Origin: Cliona cf. orientalis
Taxonomy: Eukaryota > Porifera > Demospongiae > Clionaida > Clionaidae
NCBI GenBank assembly: GCA_963930775.1
Contig: OZ005695.1
Location: 6,076,001 to 6,140,000 of the forward strand
Reading direction: 5' to 3'
DNA: 64,000 nt
A model generated the notes under the pieces. It made no database searches and was not told the origin of the DNA. It saw nothing but the letters and a program-made list of their open reading frames with translations. Below are positions 24,345 to 36,700 of the stretch, piece after piece. Positions within the stretch are counted from its first letter, which is position 1, and each line of letters starts with the position of its first letter. The translations under genes and the position numbers were made by a program.

Positions 24345-27275
24345 CAATATAGAAACAGTTGTTCAATGATACTCTTCACATCAATGAAGACAGCAGTAGA
24401 GCATTACTGGTCTCTTACTCTCAGCAGACTTTTGACTATACTTATACTACCACTTCAATAAATACAAACTAGCAACTGAATCTCTGGGCTAAAAAAGGCC
24501 AGAGCTACAAGGAGACAAACACAGCCAAGCCAGAAAAGGAGGACTTTTAGGGTTGACTGACCCACCTTCAGACTTGGCAGTAACAGAAAACTATGTTAGG
24601 AATTACAGATAATAGGTACAAATTGACAAACAAACCACAACCGGCTCAAGTGTTGCTAATCTAGATACAGTACATTCATACCAAAGCATAACAGAGCTAA
24701 CTGGGCAATTGCTCCAATTGAGTGATCAACAAGTTATGCAGCAAGCTACATAGTTCATCAACTGGAGAGCTTGAGTATTAGCTAGCAGTGAAAAGGGTTA
24801 AGGTTTAGTTCATTTATAATATCACTATAGGAGAGCCCATAGTACTGCATGTTTACGTTCCAGGAATCAGGGTAAGGCATAGATAATTGGCTGAAGAATG
24901 TCTATTGGCAATGATGTAATGATCATATGTACCTACTGCATCTGTGCAGTACCTTACTCAATCTTAGTTCCACTCACACTATCACCACTCACAGTCCACA
25001 AACTATTACTGGGCTTCACTGCATATATATGTGGTCCTAAGAGGACTTTGACCTGTACCGCTATTAGACACGCTATTAGACACGGATAACCTTCCATTTC
25101 TATGTAACATGCAGCCACAGAGTAAATAATTTGGGGTACTAGTTCAATAATCCATTGCGAGGGTAGTGCATGGAGCATTTTGAATGGTCAAGCTGTAGAC
25201 AACTGTTATGATCACATTGTAATGCAATCATCATCACCTGCAGGTAGCCCAACAGCAACGAGTAGATATAATTACATAGGTACAGGCACAGAGATAAATA
25301 AACAAGACATCTTTTATGGAGTTGTGGACAAATGGATTAGTCTTGGTCCCTCCAGTTGTTTCTGCCATACCCAAACTTGTACTTGAAAATCAGTCTACAG
25401 TATTGCCTTAAGATATGTGCATATCTGCTTTGATTACCAGCGCCTGGATACTCATTATCAATACACATACAGTAAGTAGACAGAGGTACGAAGATGAGTG
25501 GGGGAGTGAGAAGGTGGAGGCCACTCAAACATGTAGCTCAGCATGAAACACCATTGTCTGTGTACACACTAGCATTCCTCTGGGTACAAGACTGGATTAG
25601 ATTGTGTGCACGTCACTCGGGCTATGCTAGCAAGTCCTAAATTTGCATAATCTGAATGCCAAGAACACTAGAGTATATCCGTATAGGATGGAGTTAATGA
25701 TACAATCCCACCATACATGCACACAGTAATAATCAGATACACTGTAATTACGTAAAAAGGAGTATTATACTCTTGATACAATTTACAACACATGTTGATA
25801 GTATCAAAATAACTTGATTATGCTCTAGCATTTTCTGTACAGCGCAGGATACTAGGACCAAAATGGATGACTCCAAGTCTGCATTAACGAGCCAGCTAGG
25901 TGTGAACATTTACCAGACACTACATTCACCATGTTATATTAGCGTGCATATCACATGTAGCCATATTATTATACCTCCACAGCTCTTCTCAATCTCTATT
26001 GCTTACAGGAAATGGGTGGAGCCTGGTGCAAGGCTTAAGCCGATTCATCTAGAAACATACGTACTTAGGGTAGCATGGTATAGTGTGGCGAGAGGAACTA
26101 TTGATAGCTCGATCCTTTGGACTTGAACTAATAAGATCATACTGAGGTGACCAGTTTAGCAGTGGGAGGGAACCAACACCCAGCTACAGTTACCAGTAGG
26201 AATTCCGTGCATGAGCAAGCATACACGTAAACTATCTGCACTTATTTTATCATGTGGATGATACGCAAGTACATGGCATATGTGATTTTGAAACAAAAGG
26301 AACTAGTTAGACAAGCTCAACTGTAAGAGAGTGTGCACATGAGTGCCTTTAGATGATAGGGATGCTTGCTCACTAAAACAAAATCTCTTACATAGTGCAA
26401 TGAGGCATGAATTTAGATATCTTATCCAAATGTTTCTAATGCTAACTAGGATCAATGCACTGAGATGTGATATGTAGGTAGGAGGTGCTGTTAAATGTTA
26501 ATGCCAGTCATATTTGGCTAATCCACATGACTAGATGCTCACCCTCCTTGTTGGTAAGCCAGACCCCCATCATACACAATGAATATCATTAAAGGGAGAC
26601 TTTGAATATCGCTATGAGAACTACTTGGTGTAGTAATTGCAAAGTCAGTGATTGAGTATGCTAGGCATTTGAAACTGTCTGCATCAATAACAAACCGTGA
26701 GATCAGGGGCAAACCATTGCAAGTGGAGAATAGAAGGTACCATTGGGTGTACAAAAAACGGCCTTCATGTACGTACAATGTTTAACACACACAGTAAATT
26801 ATTATGCCAAACTTCCTAGCCAGTAAATTAGGCAGGCAAGACAGGTTTTAAACCACACCAAAGGAGAAGTGGTTTTAGATCAAATGGGACATGATAGGTA
26901 TTCAATTGCTAGCATCAGCAATGACAAACAACAACTCAAGCGCAGCTGCAATACACTATAACCATACACATGCATAACATAATATTATGCAGGCATGCAT
27001 AATTTATACACAATGTACATGCAAGCATGCGTGCATACACACAAATTTATGCACACATAAGCCGAGATATTACCTACAAGGAAACAAAATTAAATTATAG
27101 TTTATTATGGAACTGATGGACAACATTACCATACACTCAATGTCTCCATATTAAACACAATCTATCTATGGGATGTCATTTGCTATAACATGATTAGAAG
27201 CAAGTTTGTGTGTACTGGATTGTATTATTTGTATATCTGGTACATGAATTAATAGTACAGAGCATGCAAACTCAC
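24345..27275. other. Gene-poor stretch upstream of the RADIL/afadin-type first exon
   Basis: About 2.9 kb with no convincing coding exon. It may be intron of a longer transcript starting at 27548. Open frames here, such as 26539-26778 on the minus strand, show no recognisable domain. Confidence 0.4.
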
Positions 27276-27548
27276 ATCTTCCAGGAGTCTGATGTGAAAT
27301 TGCTTGCTTTGCCTACGATTATAGGCAGCCACTTGCTCTGGAAGTTGAAGCTCACCAGCTATAGTGTTACTGAACGCTTTGGGGACACTCAGAGAGAGCG
27401 AGTGGTTCACGAAGGAGCCTGGACAGTTAAGTGTGACACGCCTCCTTTCCGAAGATGGTCCACCTTTTGCTGTCTCTTGTCCATCTCTAGAGTTCATCAG
27501 CTCATTGAAGAGTGACTGATGCGATTCCTTGACTGTCGTGATGTCCAT
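27276..27548 (-). CDS. Unrecognised first coding exon (possible alternative start of the RADIL/afadin-type gene)
   Basis: A 91-codon open frame begins with accATGGac, a good start context (MDITTVKESHQSLFNEL), and runs to LLED directly before a consensus donor (gtgagt) in phase 0. It lies head-to-head with BRIX1. I do not recognise the protein. The phase-0 donor is compatible with the phase-0 acceptor of the RA1 exon at 22869, so it could be an alternative N terminus replacing exon 24120-24344. It could instead belong to a separate small gene whose other exons I cannot identify. It is rich in Ser, Arg and Gln, with no signal peptide or membrane segment. Confidence 0.45.
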
Positions 27549-27710
27549 GGTAGCATTATAAAACACCTGGCTGCCTAGTGTTTTGTTATTCTCCTGAATC
27601 TATTTTGCAATTGGGCGGAGCTAGCTGAAACCAGGTGGCTAGCTGCCCATACCGCGTATGCCGCAGCTATGCGCATGCGCACCTCGCTAACTCCGACACG
27701 TGGTCGTAGG
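27549..27710. promoter_or_regulatory. Divergent promoter region upstream of BRIX1
   Basis: It contains gggcggagctagc at 27613-27625, identical to the 13-mer at 6854-6866. It also contains tgcgcatgcgca at 27670-27681, which fits the NRF-1 consensus. An in-frame ATG at 27669 overlaps that site; the BRIX1 start at 27711 is preferred. Confidence 0.55.
27670..27681. promoter_or_regulatory. NRF-1-like palindrome TGCGCATGCGCA
   Basis: A perfect palindromic NRF-1 core 30 bp upstream of the chosen BRIX1 start codon. NRF-1 sites are typical of housekeeping-gene promoters in animals; binding here is inference. Confidence 0.5.
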
Positions 27711-30700
27711 ATGGAATCGGGAGAGCTAGGGAGTACGAGTGTGGACGCTGCAACTGGCCAGAAACCTCCAAAAAAGGTGGGGAGAAAGAGAAAACGTTCC
27801 GAATTGGATGGAGAAAGTCCTGAGAGAGACGAGGAACGTATGAATGTTGAAGTAAAGGATCCAAAGAGAAAGGTAGGCAACCATAGATTTATATAATCTA
27901 TGAGCAACCAATCCTTCGAGTGCGATAGGCACGACACTCCACCCACCCCTGCAGCTACCACAAACCACAATCTGTTAAAGGCAGTGAACGTTCTGAGCTA
28001 AGAGGCCTGCTAACTGCAGGCGTAGATAGAGGAGGGGGGATTAGGAATGTGCGTAAAGCTCTATGGTTAGTCTCAGGGGCTGGCCTGCAAGACTACCGTA
28101 GCTGCATGTAGAAAAGTGAATGAATGTAGAAATACTGTGTGCTGGCTTAGGCTAAGCAACAAGATGGTGACTTCAACTGTGTATTATTGATCGAAGCTTT
28201 TCGTCACATGTGATGTGACTCATCAGGATGAGAAATACAGAGAAATCACAAAGCTTAAATAAAAGGAGGAATAGACACAAGGGCTCAAAAAAATGAGACA
28301 AAAGGCTCAATGAAATGAGACCACGTTCTTTGCAGTCAAGGCACAGGTAAGTAGCTCTCCTGATGCCTGCCCCATGGTCCACAAAAACGAAAAGCAAACC
28401 TGCCACTGTCTGTCTGCAAGCGCGGGTAAGTTTTGCAATTTTCTGCGTCAGTTTTTGCGAAGGTAAACAGCTTCTATGTAATGACATACAAATGAAATGA
28501 TAGCTTACGAGTCTCTACAGGGCCAGGTATAGCGTTTGAACTCTGTCGAGTTATACGAACAGAAAGCGAACATAAAAACTTGCTGCTCAGCTGCCATGTG
28601 ACTCGCTTAATGGTGGCCCTCCAGGACAAAACCATGCCTGACAACTCACCATCGAAAAAGTGCTATACTTGGCCCTGCTCCGATCGATGGACTATCGTGA
28701 ACGACAGCAAAAGTCAGTTTGTTCGAGTCTCTGGTCTTCAAAAGTTGATGCAGGAACTTGGACTTTGTTTACATCTGGAAATGGTTGACGTTCGTTCGCG
28801 TTTCTGACTAAACCGCATTAAAACATGTGAATTGTGTCCGTGCGCAATCATTTATAAATTGCGCGTCGAATACTATCCCGTAACCTTAACGGATCAGTAG
28901 TGACTGCTACCAAAATAGTTAGATGTTGGTTTTGCAATTCTATTCGTGGCATATAAAATGCTAGCCACATTGACTACTTCTGTTCACAGGAGGGTAATGT
29001 TTTAATTATAACACCCCAGCTGCATAGAACTCAAGGGTGAATCAGGATAGTATACCGTAAAGTCTGGTTAATAAGCGCATGCGCTTATCACTCTCGGTGG
29101 TAAGGAAACGTGCGCCTATTAGACGATGTGCGCTTAATAGAGAGTGAAGTTTTGGCCCCGCCCACTGCCAGCACGTTCGAGCGCTCAGTCACAAAGCTAG
29201 CAAGTTATGAACACAGCGATTCTTGGCATAAGCTCCGTAATAGTTCATGGGAGTATGATCAGAAGCCATCGCTGGAAGAAAACCGTGGAAAAATAGCCAA
29301 CTTCTTTGGTAAGACTTGCTTTGAAATCGAGGTCAAGAGTCGAACCCATCTCAGTGGAACATCGCAGTGTTGAGTATAGCCGATCTCGTGCAGCTGGCTA
29401 TCCGAAAATAGGTTTGTAAAATATTTCTTCCATGGAACACTCTTGATCGAACGGTGAATGTTACTGTCGTCTTTATTGGGTCCATGCGCTTATTAGACAA
29501 TGCTTAATAACAGGAAAGAAGCATGCGCTTATTAAAAAATATGTGCTTAATAAGCATGTGCGCTTATTAACCAGACTTTACGGTATTCTAGCAAGATGGT
29601 AATAATAGTCATAACAATATTATGCATACAGGTAAAGAAATGGAAAAATAAGCAGAGAGTATTGGTTTTCTGTGCAAGGGGAGTCACGTACAGGTACATG
29701 TACATGTATATGTAAAATTATTATAGATACTATCATAGGTGTTGATGCCTGAATTTTTGCGGGTACTAATGTTTGATAGTTCAGCGGATAGGCTCAAAAA
29801 TGCTAAATTCACTTGAATGCTTCTACTTCTTGCAAGTACTATTAATTTAGAATGAGCACTTGAGCCAGTGAAATTGATCATGAACAGTTGACATGATATA
29901 GCTTCACTGTACAATCAACAGAATCAGGTCATACAGGATTTTCTGCATAGGGCCAAGAGGGGTAACTCCCCCCTTCATGGCTGTCTCCCCCCCCCCCTTT
30001 CAAAGTTTGTATGTTGGTATTTACGTGCATGTACATGTACACAATCAACTGGCCAACATCCACGATTTTCCAACAATGTTGATTTATTTATGAGGTCTAG
30101 AACATTTTTTGATAGATCTTCCCCCTAATTTCTAGAAAAGACCCTGTCATAGTAATAAGCGAGTTTAACAAACATCACTACATGCTGAGGCATTACTACT
30201 GAACGTTGAGAATACTTAATAAATAAGGGCGTATTAACCTCTAGCCTGTTAAACATACATGTACAATAATGGTATGGGCATTGATCATGATAGCTTTCGT
30301 TTGTGGTGATTTCAACTAAGTTTCTTCAGTAACTGCTGAATTGTCAGCAATACCAGCTCGAAGACAGGCATTTGATTATACATTCGACACTTGACTTGCA
30401 CCACAGCTTTGCGGAAGTGTTTTCTGGACACAGATCACGTCTTTATAGCATCGTACACTCATACTTAGAGTACCTTCCAAGAGGTGGGGAAGCTCAATAT
30501 TAGGTTTGCATTGTCAACACAAATGATACATGCAAGTGTCTTGTAACACTGCAACAATCACTGCATTCCTAATCAATTTGTCCTGTAACCACTATTACAT
30601 TCTATCACTTTTCCACTTGTCTTGGGTGAATATCTTTCAACATAGACCAAACTTGATACCGGCAAATTCTGACAGCAAATTGTACAGGGTGCAGTAAGCA

Positions 30701-33700
30701 CTTTCATTCCATTCCAATGTGTTGTTTGTCTCTTTTACTCGAGTCGAAATTTGTCTGCAAAACTTTACAGATCACAATATGAAACAGAGTAAAGGGGAAA
30801 GCCAGAGGGACCTTTGAGCTTTTGAGGCTCAGAGGAGTCCTTTCTCCTATACTACAGCACAAGTATTGTATGTATAATAATTAACCCTCAGTGCATGTGC
30901 GAGGGTTACGGTAGTCATTCTGTGTGTCTGTCTGTTACCAAACTAGCAGCTGCGGCTACATACCTTATTTGCGAGCCCAAAGTGCAGTGTTATAAGGTTC
31001 CTTATGGTGTTCCAAATGCATGTATTGTGTGGATTTCGCCGAAACTGCTTCGTTTGCTGCCATTATTTAATTGGAACAGGATCAAGGATCACAATTATTG
31101 GATTCGCAATTTAGGGGTGGATTGACAAATGGGGACACTTGGAAGTAGTGACGTTTTTCAAAGTGTCACCATTTCAAGACAGCAAGGATCTTGGCTTTAG
31201 CTCTTGGTTTATACATGTACATATAGCAGGTTCAGGCTTAGTATAGTGCTGCCAGCATTAATGTCACCCAACTTTTTTGAACTTTATGGATACGATTGGC
31301 TCTGAATTAACAGTATACATTAAGCCCTCACTTTTGCCTGATTGTGGAATATGATTTAGTAGTAACCACTAATTATGTGATCTTGCATTTGTGGTGCTTT
31401 GCGCGTGCGCCGCGCCATATATTATAATGTATCGGCAATGCCCACACTTACTCTTTGTGACGTCACACGGTCCTGAGGCCGGCCAGAAGCAAGAGAAAAA
31501 TGGTCCTGGTCGACATTTTGCAAGTTCATATTCAACACGAGCAAGGGATTTAGCCAAGGATATGTGTGAGTCTGCTAGTCTACAGAGCTGTTTATACCAT
31601 GACAGTACGTTATTGAATGTACAAATTATTTTCATTTTTCATGATCTTATAATTCAATATATACATGTACAGTAAATATTACTTAGTCAAGCAAATATAC
31701 TACTGCTAGTGGTACTCTCCTTCCAGCTGAAGTATGAAAGCCTCAGTAGTCTTTGCATTAGGTTATCCAGAATGTTGAAAATGAGTCGGCCAACATTTAG
31801 GCCGATATTCAGCCGTGTATAGCGAGGTAGCTACGCTTTGGACACGAACTGGATGTGCCCATATGTTGTTTAGCTAGTCTTCTTACAGTCTGCTGTGTTT
31901 CAAAAGCCAGGAATATACCAGTAGCCAGAAACTAAACTTTTTTTGTCGTGCATGTTGACCACGATCGCGGCCTCCATATGTTCAATACAGTAACCGCAAA
32001 CTGGAAGTGATCAGGCAAAAGCGAGGGCTTAGCGTATACTGTAAGACGTTGCTCATTGGAGACCAAATCATCCTCATCATAAAGCATATTCAGGGTTATA
32101 GCCAGAACAAAATAATAGAGTGGTAGTGGTGGATCTAGGATTGATAGGAGGGATACGTGTGCGAAAATTTTGATACCACACCCCTTAAATTGCTGTTAGT
32201 GCTAATCGATATGAAGTGGCTCAGTAACAGTGGGTGGATGTGCCACCAAAGGTGGATCGAAGTACATTTTTAGCTTTATACGTACTTATTTTCAAGTGTT
32301 GAAACTTTTGGATCATTAATATTGATGTCAAAATGATTTTACATGCACACAAAAATATTACTATTACATTTGGATTCTTCTCTGTCTCTGGTTACCCCAT
32401 GAAGTAGCTGCTTTGAGGAAGTCAAAGTTCTGGATGATAGGGCCATTGATGCTTATGCGCATTAAGTGATCCAAGTTTGCTGTGATTAGCCTATTACGGA
32501 GGGCTGTCTTGACCCATTTCTTGTCGAAAACGCCCTCTCACGTTCAGCTGTGCTCACTGGCTGAATAAGAGCAATTGCTGCTAGTTTTCGTAGTTGAGGG
32601 TAGAGATGGGATATGGTTCTGTCTTCCACTAGGATCTAGAGAACTTCTTTTGTGGTATTTTGTGAGTAATTTTGTAGCATTAAGAACCTGAATCCTTCCT
32701 ATTCTGCTTTCAAGGCAGCTACATCAACATCTGGTGTATCCCCTTGTCCGTAAAGGTCACACAGCACTTCCAGTTCTTCATCACCGTAAGTTCCAATGTT
32801 GGTGTGCTCACTAGGGAGATGAGAAGGATCAAAGTGGCTAAACGATGCCAATTGGTCAACATGTGGAAAGCGTTGCCTGAGCTGTGCTATCACATTGTCC
32901 ACATACTTCTTCTGAACTCTTTCCTTAAATTCATCTTCCACTGCATGAGAAACAATATATCAAATGCAGAAAGCTCATGCATTCTCAATAGCTCCAATAT
33001 CAGAGTTTCAATAGCATGAATGGTAGCATTCAAATTTGGTCGAATTGCTGAAAGATCAATATCTTCACGCTGGAATAGAAGGGACAGCCGATTGATATGG
33101 GGAAGAACCTTACTAAGTAATTTACAACAGGCTACAAAATAGTAGGTTTTTACAAACTTGACTAAGCCAACAGCTGCCGGTTCACCTCGTTCACTACCCT
33201 CTCTCTCTCTCGAGGCTTGCAACCAATGACTGGAATGTGCGGAGAATAGACGAGATCGCTGATTTATGAGAGAGCCACCTGACATCTTTAGCTTGTTTTA
33301 GCTTTATCACAGGATCATCAAGCACCTCTTGGATTACATGCAAGTCAGCCATACGTACAGCACTATTCTGGTAGAAGAGGAATCAAGTTTGTAGCCCCCC
33401 CTGCTTGTAGTAATTATATTTTTATTATGGTAATATTCAATATTCCATCTGCATGCACATTCTATTTCCATTTATGGCGTACCGTAGTGTCCCGGGTAAG
33501 CGCCCATGGGCGCTTGAACATAACTTTCAATTTTGGCCCGCATGGGTACTGATTATACTACATGTATATGCAACGAAAAATATTTTTCAGACAGTCATTT
33601 TTCTTATAGTCTGTGTCATTACATGAGGGCATGGATACGCGTCTTGGATGTGCCTGGTTGCTATGAACGAGCGGCGTGGGTGGAGAGAAACTCCGTACTA

Positions 33701-36700
33701 CAAGGCTCAGGATTGGTCAGAACTGTAGGGCTGTGTGCACAAAGAAGAGTGGCCTTAATGCCTCGGGCCATAGCTACAGCTAGAGACGCATTGTCGAACG
33801 ATTGGCATGAAAGCGCCACGCGTTTCGAAAGGCCTGCTAAGCAGGTGCTGGCGCTAGCCACCGAGCCTTGAGCGAAGCGAGAGGTGAGGTCTGTTCATAC
33901 TTGTCAGTAGTCTGGTAGCAACGTTCGAGCAGAGCGAGAGCGTCGCCATTGCACACTTAGTTGGAGCTGCTTGCTATGAGTTAACTGTTCGTCGGCTTTC
34001 CATGTACAGCCTAGCAGAGGCATGCGAGCTGGCTAGCCAGGGTTGTTGTTTGGAGGGTGTACCCAATCTGAGGCGTGGCTTGTTGTGCACTAATGGTGGA
34101 AACCTTACTGGTGCTATGGATTACAGGTTTACGGTGTATTTGCAGCTAAGCATTTGTGGGCTGAGTGTGGCCAGGCCTCTGAGTTTATTAATCTGCATCT
34201 TTTTCCTTGGAGATACTGGTGATGGGGATGCGCTATTATCCCCATCCCCCTCCACAAATGGGTACTGGTCACAACTGATTCAGCATCACGATCAGTTGGA
34301 CAGTGGTAGAAAAGCCAAGGCTAGGGGTGGGAGGGTGGGAGCTTTGGTTTGAACTGGCAGCTTCGCTGTTATCAAGGCCCTTTTGTTTGATTAAGACAGA
34401 GCAGTGTTGTTGCAGCAGCCGCTTTTATAATTTAAGGGTCCCTGTTTGGCACCCTTCGATATGCGCATGCGCGTAAGCCATGCCTAGCTGATCACACCCT
34501 CCTCCAGTTAACTCAGGTTAAACTATGCGTTGAACCCCTATGGGTGTGGCCTCTGCAACCGCTCCATCTGTGCATGCGCACGGTACTAATAGGCAATCTT
34601 GCCCAGGCAGGATACTGTTGTGCATGAACTACGTCTCTATGTTTTGTGAGCATGTACTGTTAATAGATGATCATGTATGCTAGCCACATTATCTCATGAT
34701 TGTGACATTAAACATACTTGTATACCCAGGATCAAAATTCCATACTTTTGTATAGAAGCTGCTACAGTGGCCCCTTGAAATATAGTACATGGGTGCTTGC
34801 CTGAGACACTATGGTATACACATGATGATCTTTGCCGAAAGTTGGAGATGACTGTAAAGCAACATTTTTACGCAAAAGTTTTATTTATGGGAATTATGCG
34901 AGTCAAGCGGCGGTTGCATAAATTTGCATCGCATAAATTTTTGTTGTGTTATCATTACAGCACATGTACATGAAACATACGCGTATGGATAAGTAAAAAT
35001 TGTATAAAGTTTCAAGAGCCCTGTTTTGACTGATTTGCATAATTTTTTCATGCACATAAAAATGTCACTGTTATTTTCAATCATTCGATAAAGGGAGCTG
35101 AATTTTTAGAAGTATGGTATCAAGTATCAATAATTATAATAATAATTCCCATAAATAGATTAATTTACAATGCTTGTGTATAATATCACGGTACTACGTG
35201 GATGTATAATATTATGCATGATGAATCTTCTCTGCTGCTCTTTAAATTCTCTATGAGTTTCATCAATTATTTGCAGAGCCAGGCATTTGATGACAGATGT
35301 AAGGATGCTTCTTCCACATTCAAGAGCAGGTATACATATATACTATAATAAAATTAATAATGAACACTAGCAGATACCATATAGCTCCAAATTTTTGTGG
35401 CACAATATTTTCGTGAATTTTGTGATTTGAGTTCTGATCACAAAAATTTTCCTCATGAAAATTTGGTATTATTGTGGGTGTGGCTACGTTCTGTGTGCAC
35501 ATGCGCATCGCAAGCGCAATCGAATCATGCGTACGTGTACGCATGCGATACTAGTCAGGACTGTATAAGTTTTATCTAGTTTCTTTTCTCTTCACTCTAG
35601 CATGCAGCCTAACGCCAAGCCACATGCAATTGTGGGCAGAGCGACAACGTGAATTGTCCGCACGGATGCCGCGGCGCTGTGGTAATCATGAAAAATGTGG
35701 CAATCACGAAATGTTTATCACGAAAATTTTCAATCATGGGATTTTCAGCAATTTCACGAAAATTTTGAACCACGGAAATTTGGAGCTGTACGGTAGTGAA
35801 TATTTCTGGTACGAAAGTTCATTCGAACCCTGCTTATTAATGCAGATACTAAAATGGATAGAAAGGATAAATTACCTGTAATCAATGAAGTAAGTTACAA
35901 TAATAGTGTTTATTCCTGTTAAATGGTATTTTATCGTGACAGATTTGTGAAATGAAGAACTGTACGAAGTGTATTTTTTTTGAAATGCGGAAAAAGAAAG
36001 ACTTATATATGTGGTGAGTGCTTGCAACACAGGTCCTTGTGTATTCCATTGGTGTACATGTAATTGGCCGGATGCAGGATATCTAATGTGCCTCATGGAC
36101 CATCAGCCAAGTTCCTAGTGGAGAATGGTAGGTAACTGCTTCCAGCCAATAGATTGTCCAAATATATTATTATTAGAGACAGTAGACTCTTATGATGCTT
36201 TATGAAACACCAAAAACCTCAGAAGAGATAAACTTTGAAGTCTTAATCTTTCCTTTCTAACACCTGAGCCACATAATTATGTTAAAATTAATTTTGTCCA
36301 ACCTCAACCTTTCTCATGGTCTTCACTCTTATGAATCAACTTTGTTTCTTTATGTTCTCCCCAAGCAAAATTCAAGGCATGATAGGAGAGCATGGTGTGG
36401 GTAGAGCCTGTAGCCACAGCAAAGCTTTTGGGTTATCCATTCCCCACATCAAAGAGAATTTGTACTGAAGGCTTATTGGGCCGACATGGTTTAAGGTATG
36501 CTAGGGAGAACACTGTCTGTCGTACCTTGGTTTCTACCAAGCATTGAGTATTCTCCTCAGACTTTTTGGTACATTTTGTTGACTACCTTCATCAAGAGTA
36601 TTTGCCTTCATTTAGGCACAAAATGTGTGTGCTCAAATCCTTTTGTGCTGCATAGTGTTTTCGCCTCTTCACCACACACTACATCGATTGGATTTGCTCA

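Noticed and set aside
26539-26778. Minus-strand frame followed by a donor-like gtgagc
   Set aside because: Composition and content do not resemble a conserved exon, and no acceptor-supported phase with neighbours was found.
27669-27710. Upstream in-frame ATG for BRIX1
   Set aside because: It overlaps the NRF-1-like site and adds 14 non-conserved residues; the ATG at 27711 is preferred, though not proven.
30895-31125. Plus-strand frame of 76 codons, and the similar ones at 42332-42723
   Set aside because: Repeat-borne frames; copies disagree in frame and length.
33533-34352. Two plus-strand open frames of over 110 codons
   Set aside because: They lie inside the 33480-34816 repeat; the copy at 1195-1800 lacks part of them and no transposase motif is present.
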